NCBI RefSeq assembly: GCF_003670115.1
Contig: NZ_QQTY01000001.1
Location: 186,001 to 250,000, forward strand
Origin: Natronorubrum halophilum
GTDB taxonomy: Archaea; Halobacteriota; Halobacteria; Halobacteriales; Natrialbaceae
Reading direction: 5' to 3'
Length of the DNA stretch: 64,000 nucleotides
The position numbers were made by a program, and so were the translations under genes. The notes below the pieces were generated by a model, which saw only the letters and a list, made by a program, of their open reading frames with translations, was not told the origin of the DNA and made no database searches. Shown in pieces: positions 1-7,805 of this stretch (within the stretch, counting starts at the first letter, position 1; each line of letters begins with the position of its first letter).

Positions 1-232
1 CCTGGCGCTCGAGGTAATCCGTCAGGAACGACTCCGAGCCGGGAGCAGGGGCGATGAGCTCGAGTCGGGAGGCGTCGCCGAGGACGTACGTCGCCCAGGT
101 AAACTCGCCGTACTCGCTCGCCTCCTGGTGGATCTTCTCGCAGCCGAGGGCGAACAGCAGCGCTTCGGCGTCGTCGATCGATTCGACGGCGATGCCGACG
201 TGGTCGACGCGCATCGCTGGCAGCTTGGACAT
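1..232 (-). CDS. VOC-family protein (glyoxalase/methylmalonyl-CoA epimerase-like), C-terminus outside the window
   Basis: The reading frame starts at the ATG at 232 and runs off the left edge, leaving the first 77 residues. The opening MRVDHVGIAVESIDDAEALL is the first beta-alpha unit of the vicinal-oxygen-chelate fold, with the His that normally binds metal in DHVGIAV. A second strand, SRLELIAPAPGSESFL, resembles methylmalonyl-CoA epimerase and 4-hydroxyphenylpyruvate dioxygenase relatives. The substrate cannot be assigned from this fragment. It is divergent from the EthD gene at 351, so the two share about 118 bp of promoter DNA. Confidence 0.75.
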   Translation of the reverse strand, partial: MSKLPAMRVDHVGIAVESIDDAEALLFALGCEKIHQEASEYGEFTWATYVLGDASRLELIAPAPGSESFLTDYLERQ

Positions 233-350
233 ACCGCAGACACTTCGATCCGCGCACATAGCTGTTTGGTACGCGCACACGATTACCGCGACCACTGTGG
301 ACACACCGCACCGATAGAACAAAGTCGGCGGGTGCCAACAGTGGCGATGT

Positions 351-674
351 ATGATAACACTGGTCGAGTTCCTCGTCCGGGACGACGAGTACAGCCACGA
401 CGAGTTCGCCGAACGGTGGCAGGGCGACCACGCCGAGATCGCCCGCGACCTGCCCGGCCTGAAACGCTACAGCACGTCGGTTCCGGTAAACCCCGACGAC
501 GCCGAGTACGACGGCGTGCTCCAACTGAGGTTCGAGGACGGCCGCGCGCTGAACGACGCGTTCGACTCCGGCGTAGGCGAGGAGGTCGTGGCCGACGCGG
601 CCGAGTTCACCGACCCCGGCGCGGGGCCGCGAATGGTCGTCGAAGAGACGGTTCACCTGGACGCCGACGAATGA
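351..674 (+). CDS. EthD-family small protein
   Basis: A 107-residue protein starting MITLVEFLVRDDEYSHDEF with an EthD-type ferredoxin-like core (W..DHAEIARDLPGLKRY). EthD-fold proteins are small dimeric alpha+beta barrels found with degradative oxygenases and lyases; most have no proven activity of their own. Its TGA overlaps the ATG of the following ThDP enzyme by 4 bases (ATGA at 671-674), so the two are almost certainly co-translated and probably act on related substrates. Confidence 0.75.
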   Translation: MITLVEFLVRDDEYSHDEFAERWQGDHAEIARDLPGLKRYSTSVPVNPDDAEYDGVLQLRFEDGRALNDAFDSGVGEEVVADAAEFTDPGAGPRMVVEETVHLDADE

Positions 675-2374
675 CCTCGACAGCGTCCGCACTCGTCGAG
701 ATCCTCGATGACCTCGGCGTCGAGTACGTCTTCGGTTACCCGGGCGGCCGGGTCATCGAACTGCTCGAGGCCCTCCCCGACTCCGACGTCGACCTCGTCC
801 GGCCGCGGGACGAACGCGAGGCGAGCGTCATGGCCGAAATGCACGGTCGACTCACCGGAAAACCGGGGGTACTCGCCGGACAGGGACCCTGGATCGGCAG
901 CCTCGGACTGATCGGCCAGATGGAGGCGCGGCTGTCCTCGTCGCCGATGGTCGTGCTCACCGAGGCCTCCGAGCGCGGCGAGTACTCGACGCTCGCGCCG
1001 TACCAGCAGGCCCGAGGCGATTACGGCGGGTTCAGCCTGCCGAAGATCCTCGACGGCGTCACGAAGGAGTGGTGGTTCCCGCGCACGCCGGTCGAGACGC
1101 TGCGCTCGACGCAGCTGGCGTTCAAGCACGCCGTCGCCGGCCGGCCCGGCCCCACCGCGGTGATCCTGGACGGGAACGCGATCACCGAGGACGTGCCGGA
1201 CGATCCCACGCCGTCCGCGTGGGACGCGCGGGAGCAAACGCGAACGTGGAACGCCGCGCCGACCGCGAGCGACGTCGCGGCGGCCGCGGAGGCGCTCCAG
1301 GCAGCCGAACGCCCGGTTATCGTCGCGGGTAACGGAGTTCATGCCGCGGAGGCGTACGACGAACTCGAGGCGGTCGCCGACGCCTACGACTGCGCCGTCG
1401 TCACCTCCTACCTCGGGAAGTCGACCTACCCCGAGACCGGCGAGCGCGCCGCCGGGGTCATGGGCTCGTTCGGCCACGAAGGGGCGAACCGGGTCGTCAG
1501 CGAGGCCGACGCGCTGCTCGTCGTCGGTTGCCGGATGAACCCGATGGACACCAACTGGCAAGCGCCGGAGTTCATCCGACCCGACGAGCAGACGATCATC
1601 CATGCCGACGTCGACACCCGCAACGCGGGGTGGGTCTACCCCGCCGACGTGGGGCTGATCGGCGACGCGGCGGAGAGTCTGGCCGCGCTCGTCGACGCGG
1701 CCTCGAGCGACGCGTCCAACGGCTGGGCGAAAGAGCGAGCGGCCGAGGCTCGAGAGTGGTTCGACGTCCCCGAGTGCGAGGACGACTCCGCGCCGATCAA
1801 ACCCCAGCGCGCCGCAAAGGAGATACAGGCCGTCGTCGACGAAGAGACGATCGTTACGGCCGACTCCGGGAACAACCGGTTCTGGCTGCTGTACTACCTC
1901 CAGACGCCGGCGGTGCGGACGTACTTCGGGAGCGGCGGCGTCGGCGGGATGGGGTGGGCGAACCCGGCCGCGGTGTCGGCGGCGCTGACGACCGACAGGG
2001 ACGTGATCGCGGTTGCCGGCGACGGCGGGTTCTCGATGACGATGAACAGCGTCGAGACCGCCGTCGAGGAAGGCGTCGCACCGACGTTCGTCGTCCTGAA
2101 CGACACCAGCCTCGGGATGGTCCGCCAGATGCAAGCCGAGGACGGCGACATCGCCGGCGTCGAGTTCCACGACACGGACTTCGTCAAGATCGCCGACGCG
2201 TTCGGCGCGGTCGGCCGACGCGTAGCCGATCCCGGCGATTTAGCCGGCGCACTCGAGGCGGGCAAAGCGGCCGACGTTCCCCACGTGATCGACGTGCGAA
2301 TCGACCGCGAGGAGGACATGGCCGCCACGCTGGCTTCCTCGTTCTACGAGTCGGTCGGAGGACTGCATGAGTAG
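671..2374 (+). CDS. Thiamine-diphosphate-dependent enzyme, acetolactate-synthase-like
   Basis: A 567-residue protein with the three-domain ThDP layout: N-terminal Pyr domain (about 1-170), central domain (about 190-320, PVIVAGNGVHAAEAYDELE) and C-terminal PP domain (about 360-550). The Pyr domain has a Glu at residue 48 (RPRDEREASVMAE) aligned with the Glu that activates ThDP in acetolactate synthase. The PP domain has the ThDP/Mg motif starting GDGGFSM and ending VVLNDTSLG. The usual GPGATN loop is replaced by GQGPWIGS, so it is unlikely to be the housekeeping IlvB. A 2-keto acid decarboxylase, benzaldehyde-lyase-type or oxalyl-CoA-type activity is possible. It overlaps the upstream EthD gene by 4 bases. 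Confidence 0.8.
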   Translation: MTSTASALVEILDDLGVEYVFGYPGGRVIELLEALPDSDVDLVRPRDEREASVMAEMHGRLTGKPGVLAGQGPWIGSLGLIGQMEARLSSSPMVVLTEASERGEYSTLAPYQQARGDYGGFSLPKILDGVTKEWWFPRTPVETLRSTQLAFKHAVAGRPGPTAVILDGNAITEDVPDDPTPSAWDAREQTRTWNAAPTASDVAAAAEALQAAERPVIVAGNGVHAAEAYDELEAVADAYDCAVVTSYLGKSTYPETGERAAGVMGSFGHEGANRVVSEADALLVVGCRMNPMDTNWQAPEFIRPDEQTIIHADVDTRNAGWVYPADVGLIGDAAESLAALVDAASSDASNGWAKERAAEAREWFDVPECEDDSAPIKPQRAAKEIQAVVDEETIVTADSGNNRFWLLYYLQTPAVRTYFGSGGVGGMGWANPAAVSAALTTDRDVIAVAGDGGFSMTMNSVETAVEEGVAPTFVVLNDTSLGMVRQMQAEDGDIAGVEFHDTDFVKIADAFGAVGRRVADPGDLAGALEAGKAADVPHVIDVRIDREEDMAATLASSFYESVGGLHE

Positions 2375-2470
2375 CGAGTCCCGGTGGAGAGACTGGACGG
2401 AAACGAATCGGATCAGCGCGGATCGAACGATCACCAATCTATACATGACCGAGTCGAATACGAGGAACAC

Positions 2471-3436
2471 ATGACCGACGAAACGACGGTACTGGTAACC
2501 GGCGGAACAGGCTTTATCGGTTCCTACGTGGTACAGGACTTGCTCGAGCACGGCCATGACGTAGTCGCATACGATCTCTCGACGGACACGGAGATCCTCG
2601 AGAAACTCGGCGTGGCCGACGACGTCGAGGTGCGACGCGGCGACGTCTCCGAGCCGACCGACGTGATTCGGGCGATCAAGGAAACCGGAACGACCCGCAT
2701 CGTTCACCTCGCCGCGCTGTTGACGACGACGGCGCGCGAGAACCCGCGTGCGGCGGCCGACGTGAACGTCATGGGGACGAACAACGTCTTCGAGGCGGCC
2801 CGCACGCTTGACGACCAGATCGAACGCGTCGCATGGGCCTCCTCGGCGGCGGTGTACGCGCCGCCCCACAACTACGACGCGGAGTGGGTCGACGAGACGG
2901 AACTCGTCTATCCCGACACGCTCTACGGTGCGACGAAGGAGTACAACGAACACCAGGCGCGGGTCTACCACGAGGACTACGGCCTCGATCACGTCGCGCT
3001 CCGGCCGACGGTCGCCTACGGCCCGTACCGCGAAACCGGCGGCTCGGCGTTCCTCGCGAACATCATCGAGAAGCCCGCGCTCGGCGAGCCCTACAGCGTC
3101 GAGTACGGCGATCAGGCGATCGACTGGCAACACGTCGAGGATATCGCCCAGGCGTTCCGCAAGGCGGCGTTCGCTCCTGCGGACGATCTCAGCCAGCGCG
3201 TCTACAATGTCCGTGGCGTGCTCGCGACCGTCCGCGAGGCCGCGGAGGCCGTCGAGAGCGTGCTACCCGACGCCGACATCGACGTCTCCGACGAGGGGGA
3301 ACTCCCCTGGACCCAGAACCTCGATATGACGAAGGCCCAGGCGGACCTCGGCTACGAGCCCGAGTACGACCTCGAGACCGGCTTCCGGAAGTACATCAAC
3401 GTGTTGCGGGCGGAGGCGGGCCTCGAGCCGGTGTAG
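2471..3436 (+). CDS. NAD-dependent epimerase/dehydratase (extended SDR)
   Basis: A 321-residue extended short-chain dehydrogenase/reductase. The Rossmann glycine motif GGTGFIGS lies near residues 11-18, the active-site Ser is in ASSAAVY, and the catalytic pair is Tyr152/Lys156 in YGATK. The family oxidises or epimerises nucleotide sugars or acts on similar substrates; the partner here is unknown. I chose the ATG at 2471 rather than an upstream in-frame ATG because the protein starts directly with TTVLVTGG and a TATA-like CTATAC at 2439-2444 lies 27-32 nt upstream, fitting a leaderless mRNA. It follows the ThDP gene by 96 bp. Confidence 0.85.
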   Translation: MTDETTVLVTGGTGFIGSYVVQDLLEHGHDVVAYDLSTDTEILEKLGVADDVEVRRGDVSEPTDVIRAIKETGTTRIVHLAALLTTTARENPRAAADVNVMGTNNVFEAARTLDDQIERVAWASSAAVYAPPHNYDAEWVDETELVYPDTLYGATKEYNEHQARVYHEDYGLDHVALRPTVAYGPYRETGGSAFLANIIEKPALGEPYSVEYGDQAIDWQHVEDIAQAFRKAAFAPADDLSQRVYNVRGVLATVREAAEAVESVLPDADIDVSDEGELPWTQNLDMTKAQADLGYEPEYDLETGFRKYINVLRAEAGLEPV

Positions 3437-3550
3437 CGTCGCATCTGTCGTCGAATGCCGTTTGACATCGCGGTAGATCGGACCGACTGGGCGCTCGAGC
3501 AACTGTCAGTGTTGAGAAGTTTCTTATAGCGAGTCGTGCAGTAATGTACC

Positions 3551-5575
3551 ATGGTAACGGAAACCATTCCCGAGGCCGACCACCCGCTCGATCCGCTCGC
3601 ACCCGCGGAGATCGAATCGACGTACGAAATCCTGACCGACGAGCGCGACGTCGGCACAGAGAGTCTCTGCATCAAGATCGAACTGGCCGAGCCGACGAAG
3701 GACGCGCTGGCGGCGTACGATAGTGGCGGCGACGCGCCCGACCGGCAGGCGCGGATCGTCATCCGGAACGGTACGGATCGGAAGACGATCGAGGCGGTCG
3801 TCTCGCTTCGGGACGAAACCGTGGTCTCCTGGGAGCACGTCGAGGGCGCACAGCCGTCGATCGCCATCGAGGAGTTCGTCGCCTGCGAGGAGACGGTGAA
3901 GGCCAACGCGGAGTGGCAGGAAGCGGTCGAGCGACGCGGCGTCGAAAACACCGACCGGGCGATGGTCGATCCGTGGTCGGTCGGCCACGACTTCGTGCCG
4001 GAGGACGTGGACCGGTCGAAACGGCTGGCTCACGGACTAACGTTTCTTCGTCCGAGCGAGGAGGCCGGCGACGAGGGGTACGCGAAGCCGCTGACGGGTA
4101 TCCACACGTTCGTCGACCTCGACCGGATGGAGGTCGTGAAGGTCGTCGACTACGGTCCACCTGACGAGGACGAGCCGCTTCCACCGAAGGGGATGGCCTA
4201 TCGCGAGGACGACGTCGACCTCCGTGACGACCTGACGCCGTACAACGTGAATCAGCCCGACGGTCCGAGCTGGAGCGTCGACGGCCGGAAACTCGAGTGG
4301 CAGGGGTGGCACATGCGCGTGGGCTGGACCCAGCGCGAGGGACTCGTGCTCTACGATATCGGCTACGAGGACGACGAGGAGGTCCGCTCGATCATCGACC
4401 GCGCCTCCTGCGCCGAGATGGCGGTTCCGTACGGCACGACCGATATCAACGATCGGTTCAAGAACGCGATGGACGTCGGCGAGTACAACATCGGCCGCCT
4501 CGCCAAGTCGCTGACGAACGGCTGTGACTGCCTCGGGCACATGCACTACTGGGACGCCGTGATGAACACCGCGGAGGGCGATCCGAACGTGCTCGAAAAC
4601 GCCATCTGTCTCCACGAGGAGGACAACGGCACGCTCTGGGAGCGCAGCGACTGGCGGACGGAGAGCGACGAGGTCCGGCGGCGGCGTCGGCTCGTCGTCT
4701 CCTTCGTCGCCGCCGTGGGCAACTACGACTACATCTTCAACTGGTACTTCTACCAGGACGCCTCGATCGAAGTCGAGGTTCGCCTGACCGGGATCGACAG
4801 CGTCTCCGCGGTCGGATCGGACGAGGATCCGTCGGGGTACGGAGAACTCGTCGCGCCGCAACTCGCCGCACCGATCCACCAGCACTTCTTCAACTTCCGG
4901 CTCGATATGAACGTCGACGACGGCCCGAACACGCTGTACCGCGTCGAAAATCAGCAGGTTCCGTCGGGTCCAGACGGACTCGATCCGATGGGCGAGGCCG
5001 ACGACCGAACGCACAATCCCGGCGGCAACGCCTTCTACGCGAAGCGCGAGAAACTGACCAGCGAGACGCAAGCGAAGGATCTGATCGACTCGCTCAAGGG
5101 CCGATACTGGAAAGTCGAGAATCCGACCGCGGAGAACGGCCTCGGCAAACCGACCGGCTACCGGCTCGTGCCCGGTGACAACGTCGAGGCGGCGGTGCAG
5201 TCTGACTCGAGCGTGATGAACCGCTCCGGATTCATCGAGTACCACCTGTGGGCGACGCCGTTCCGCGAGGACGAGCGGTATCCGTCGGGGCGGTACCCGA
5301 ACCAGCACCCCGGCGGCGCGGGACTGCCGGCCTGGACCGAGCAGGATCGCGACCTCGAGCGCGAGGACCTCGTGTGCTGGTACACGCTCGGCGTGAATCA
5401 CGTGACGCGACCCGAAGACTGGCCGATTCTCCCGGTGCAGGTCTACAGCTTCAAGCTCCAGCCGGCGAACTTCTTCGACGAGAGCCCGGCGATCGACGTC
5501 CCGCCCCAGAACGCGATCGAGGGCCAGAACGTGCCGGGTCACGGCGGCTGCGAGGCGGACGCCGACGACGACTGA
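3551..5575 (+). CDS. Copper amine oxidase (primary-amine oxidase)
   Basis: A 674-residue topaquinone enzyme. The cofactor precursor is Tyr392 in GNYDY, matching the family N-Y-D/E rule. The copper ligands are His443 and His445 (IHQHFF) and His617 (VNHVTRP). The catalytic base is Asp308 in MDVGEY. The family oxidises primary amines to aldehydes with O2, releasing NH3 and H2O2. No signal peptide is seen, so it is probably cytoplasmic, unlike E. coli periplasmic TynA. A TATA-like CTTATAG at 3523-3529 supports a leaderless start at 3551. The phenylacetate genes 4 kb downstream suggest an arylethylamine such as phenethylamine as substrate (inference). Confidence 0.92.
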   Translation: MVTETIPEADHPLDPLAPAEIESTYEILTDERDVGTESLCIKIELAEPTKDALAAYDSGGDAPDRQARIVIRNGTDRKTIEAVVSLRDETVVSWEHVEGAQPSIAIEEFVACEETVKANAEWQEAVERRGVENTDRAMVDPWSVGHDFVPEDVDRSKRLAHGLTFLRPSEEAGDEGYAKPLTGIHTFVDLDRMEVVKVVDYGPPDEDEPLPPKGMAYREDDVDLRDDLTPYNVNQPDGPSWSVDGRKLEWQGWHMRVGWTQREGLVLYDIGYEDDEEVRSIIDRASCAEMAVPYGTTDINDRFKNAMDVGEYNIGRLAKSLTNGCDCLGHMHYWDAVMNTAEGDPNVLENAICLHEEDNGTLWERSDWRTESDEVRRRRRLVVSFVAAVGNYDYIFNWYFYQDASIEVEVRLTGIDSVSAVGSDEDPSGYGELVAPQLAAPIHQHFFNFRLDMNVDDGPNTLYRVENQQVPSGPDGLDPMGEADDRTHNPGGNAFYAKREKLTSETQAKDLIDSLKGRYWKVENPTAENGLGKPTGYRLVPGDNVEAAVQSDSSVMNRSGFIEYHLWATPFREDERYPSGRYPNQHPGGAGLPAWTEQDRDLEREDLVCWYTLGVNHVTRPEDWPILPVQVYSFKLQPANFFDESPAIDVPPQNAIEGQNVPGHGGCEADADDD

Positions 5576-5623
5576 TCGTCGGCGGATCGACGCTCTCCCC
5601 GCGATTTCCATTCCCGTGGTGGC

Positions 5624-5673
5624 GCGCGCTGAGCCGTGGTGAGTGAGTAGCGAACCACGGCTCGACAGCGCGC
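5624..5673. repeat. Long imperfect hairpin between the amine oxidase and a small gene
   Basis: GCGCGCTG (5624-5631) pairs with CAGCGCGC (5666-5673), and AGCCGTGGT (5632-5640) pairs with ACCACGGCT (5654-5662), with a 3-nt bulge and a 13-nt loop. It is followed by a GCGAGCGCAGCGAGCGAACG-type run common in haloarchaeal intergenic repeats. It lies 48 bp after the amine oxidase stop and could end transcription, but no T-run follows. Confidence 0.6.
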
Positions 5674-5848
5674 GAGGGATGAGTGAGCGAGCGCAGCGAG
5701 CGAACGAATCGGTTGGGGAGGACGTGGTGCTCATCGTTGCCAGCAACTGCAGTACGTCCTGTTCTCTCACTTCCAACTCGAGCAGTTCCCACCCGGAACT
5801 CGAGCGAGCCGTCCGCTCGCGTTCGTACCGCAGCGGACAGATACGCTA

Positions 5849-6025
5849 CTATCGACCGAGGATCCGCTCGATCTCGTCCCCGTCAAGGAAGTCGATCAGA
5901 TTCGCGTCGCCGTCACGGTACGCTTTGAGCTCCGAGTCGGTCAGCTTCCGTTCGATCTCTCCGTCGTCCAGGCGCGACTCGAGCTGTTCGTCGATGTCTT
6001 CGGGATCGTAGCCGGGAATGGGCAT
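5849..6025 (-). CDS. Small acidic hypothetical protein
   Basis: A 58-residue very acidic protein, MPIPGYDPEDIDEQLESRL..., rich in Asp/Glu and predicted helical, ending DGDEIERILGR. I do not recognise a family. Two in-frame ATGs exist (6040 and 6025). The TATA-like CTATAAG at about 6053-6059 is 28 nt from the inner ATG but only about 13 nt from the outer one, so a leaderless start at 6025 is preferred. Acidic composition and its own promoter support a real gene. It is divergent from the M24 gene at 6122. Confidence 0.6.
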   Translation of the reverse strand: MPIPGYDPEDIDEQLESRLDDGEIERKLTDSELKAYRDGDANLIDFLDGDEIERILGR

Positions 6026-6121
6026 GCGTATTCGTAGCATTCGGGCGGCCTTATAGTCCGGTGTCCGTCGCCGGTCGCCGCCAGCGGTACGATTTAGTGG
6101 GTTGCAGTGATACGTCAGCGC

Positions 6122-7396
6122 ATGACGTTCTACGAGCGGGAATTTATGGAAGGCACGCGCGGCACGCAGGCCGTCGACTGGGAGCAGCGGATCGACACCC
6201 GACGGCTTCGCGAGGAACGAAAAGAGAAGGCCCTCGAGCGCCTGCGGGAGACCGACCTCGGTGCGATACTCCTCGTCTCGGACCCCAACATCCGCTACGT
6301 GACGGGGCTGGCGATGACGGGCGGCAGCGGCGCGGACCACTACACTCTCCTGACCGAAACCGGCGATATCGTCCACTGGGACACCGCGGACCACGCGAGC
6401 AACCAGCGGTTCAACTGTCCCTGGCTGCACGACGTCCGTTACGCCTGTCCCGGACTCGGAAACGTCCCGCGGGCGTCCGGCCGCGACTCGGCTCGCGACT
6501 TCCTGCTCTCGACGATGGCCGAGGGCGTCGCCGAGGCGGCCGAGGAGTACGGCGTCGCCGACGAGACGCTCGGCGTCGACGTCGGCAACCGAGGGCTGCT
6601 CGCCGCGCTCGAGGATCAGGGCCTCGAGACCGACGTCGAGGCCTGCAACGCGATCATGGAGGACGCCCGAAAGGTCAAGACCGAAGACGAGATCGAGTGC
6701 TTGCGGATGGTCGCCTCGATCTGCGAAGCCGGCTTTCAGACCATCAAGAACGCCGCGGAGCCGGGGAAACGCGAGACTGAGGTCTGGGGCGAGGCCGTCC
6801 GCGAACTGTGGCGTCACGGCGCGTTCGTCGGGGGCGGCTACCTCACGTCCGGACCGAACACGTGGCCGAAACACCAGGCCAACACCACCGATCGGGCAAT
6901 CCGGCCGGGCGACCTGGTCTACGCCGACTTCTACAACGTCGGCTACCTCGGCTACCGGTCGTGTTACTACCGCACCTTCTCGATGGGCGAGCCGACTCAG
7001 GAGCAGCGAGAGGCCTACGAGACGGCTCGAGACAACCTCTACGACGTGCTCGAGCGCATCGAACCCGGGGCGACGACGGACGAAATCGCTCGAGGGTTCC
7101 CCGACATGGAAGGCGAACACGCCGACTACTACGACGCCGACGAACACTGGCAGATGACCACGAACCACTGGGCGCACGGGCTCGGGCTCCAGCTGTACGA
7201 GGTGCCGCTGATCTGGCGCGGCCTCTCGCCCGATCACCCGATCGAGATCGAGGAGGGGATGACGATGGCCGTCGAGACCCAGGAGCCGGCCGGTCGGCAG
7301 GGCGTCCGCGTCGAGGAGATGGTCGTCGTGCGAGAGCACGGCGTCGAAATCCTGAGCCAGTGGCCCGTCGAGGAAATCACCGTTATTGACCATTAG
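6122..7396 (+). CDS. M24-family (Xaa-Pro peptidase/creatinase fold) protein with an altered metal site
   Basis: A 424-residue pita-bread-fold protein. The N-terminal creatinase-type domain (about 1-180) has DPNIRYVTGLA. The C-terminal catalytic domain has Asp269 (VYADFYNVGYLGY), His352 (HWAHGLGL), Glu385 (AVETQEP) and Glu398/399 (VRVEEMVVV). The second Asp of the usual DxG...D metal pair is missing: the aligned stretch is RSCYYRTF. That loss is typical of members that are not ordinary two-metal aminopeptidases, such as creatinase. The ATG at 6122 was preferred over an upstream GTG at 6107 because a TTTAG-type box lies about 27 nt upstream. Confidence 0.8.
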   Translation: MTFYEREFMEGTRGTQAVDWEQRIDTRRLREERKEKALERLRETDLGAILLVSDPNIRYVTGLAMTGGSGADHYTLLTETGDIVHWDTADHASNQRFNCPWLHDVRYACPGLGNVPRASGRDSARDFLLSTMAEGVAEAAEEYGVADETLGVDVGNRGLLAALEDQGLETDVEACNAIMEDARKVKTEDEIECLRMVASICEAGFQTIKNAAEPGKRETEVWGEAVRELWRHGAFVGGGYLTSGPNTWPKHQANTTDRAIRPGDLVYADFYNVGYLGYRSCYYRTFSMGEPTQEQREAYETARDNLYDVLERIEPGATTDEIARGFPDMEGEHADYYDADEHWQMTTNHWAHGLGLQLYEVPLIWRGLSPDHPIEIEEGMTMAVETQEPAGRQGVRVEEMVVVREHGVEILSQWPVEEITVIDH

Positions 7397-7805
7397 CGTC
7401 GCTCGTACGACTCGACTTGATTTGACCCCCCTCGATATCACACGAGTCAACGACACCACGAAAGCCCCTGGCACTCTCGCTGGTTGCGACTCGCTGCGGT
7501 CCTCGCCCTTCGGGCTGCGGTCCTTATGTCGTCTCACACAGCGAGAGTGCCAGCCCCTTTCATTCCCACCCGCGGTGGCTTGCCCGACCAGCCGGTATGG
7601 GTGGGAATGAAAGGGGCTGGAACCGTCCGGGAAGACGGACGACGTAAGCACGCGACCGAAGGGAGCGCGCGCAGCGAGTCCATCGACCGGACGGTTCCAG
7701 GGGCTTTCGTGGTGTTCTCAACGGCGATGCGTACCACCAAACCGAGTCCTGTGACTGATAATCGACGTACCAACAATTAAGCCGGTCACACTGAATAATA
7801 CGAGT
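7397..7805. other. Intergenic region holding a cloverleaf inverted-repeat element
   Basis: No credible coding sequence is present. Most of the space is the repeat at 7453-7715. The rest is the promoter of the monooxygenase at 7806, with a TATA-like AATTAA at 7775-7780, 26-31 nt before its ATG. Confidence 0.6.
7453..7715. repeat. Cloverleaf-like element: outer stem plus three inverted-repeat arms
   Basis: The outer stem is a perfect 19-bp pair: ACACCACGAAAGCCCCTGG at 7453-7471 with its complement at 7697-7715. Inside are three arms. Arm 1 is TGGCACTCTCGCTG (7469-7482) with 7539-7552. Arm 2 is a perfect 22-bp pair, 7550-7571 with 7599-7620, containing CCCCTTTCATTCCCACC. Arm 3 is GGAACCGTCCGG (7619-7630) with 7687-7698. 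Neighbouring arms share bases at their junctions, so the whole could fold as a four-way junction. A related element lies at 35246-35501. It may be a non-autonomous mobile element or a structured RNA/DNA signal. Confidence 0.75.

Noticed and set aside
128-670. Long open frame fused in front of the ThDP enzyme
   Set aside because: The upstream 181 codons give an Arg-rich low-complexity protein and overlap the well-formed EthD gene in another frame; the ATG at 671 gives the proper ThDP N-terminus.
7505-7515. GCCCTTCGGGC hairpin as a terminator
   Set aside because: Short, inside the repeat element, and no T-run follows.
6041-7651. Reverse-strand open frame of about 600 codons over the M24 gene
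   Set aside because: It is the antisense shadow of the M24 gene; only its last 58-63 codons past the M24 start encode a plausible acidic protein.
7453-7715. Reading the cloverleaf as a tRNA
   Set aside because: Arms are 12-22 bp, with no T-loop GTTCGA motif or CCA-type acceptor; much too large.
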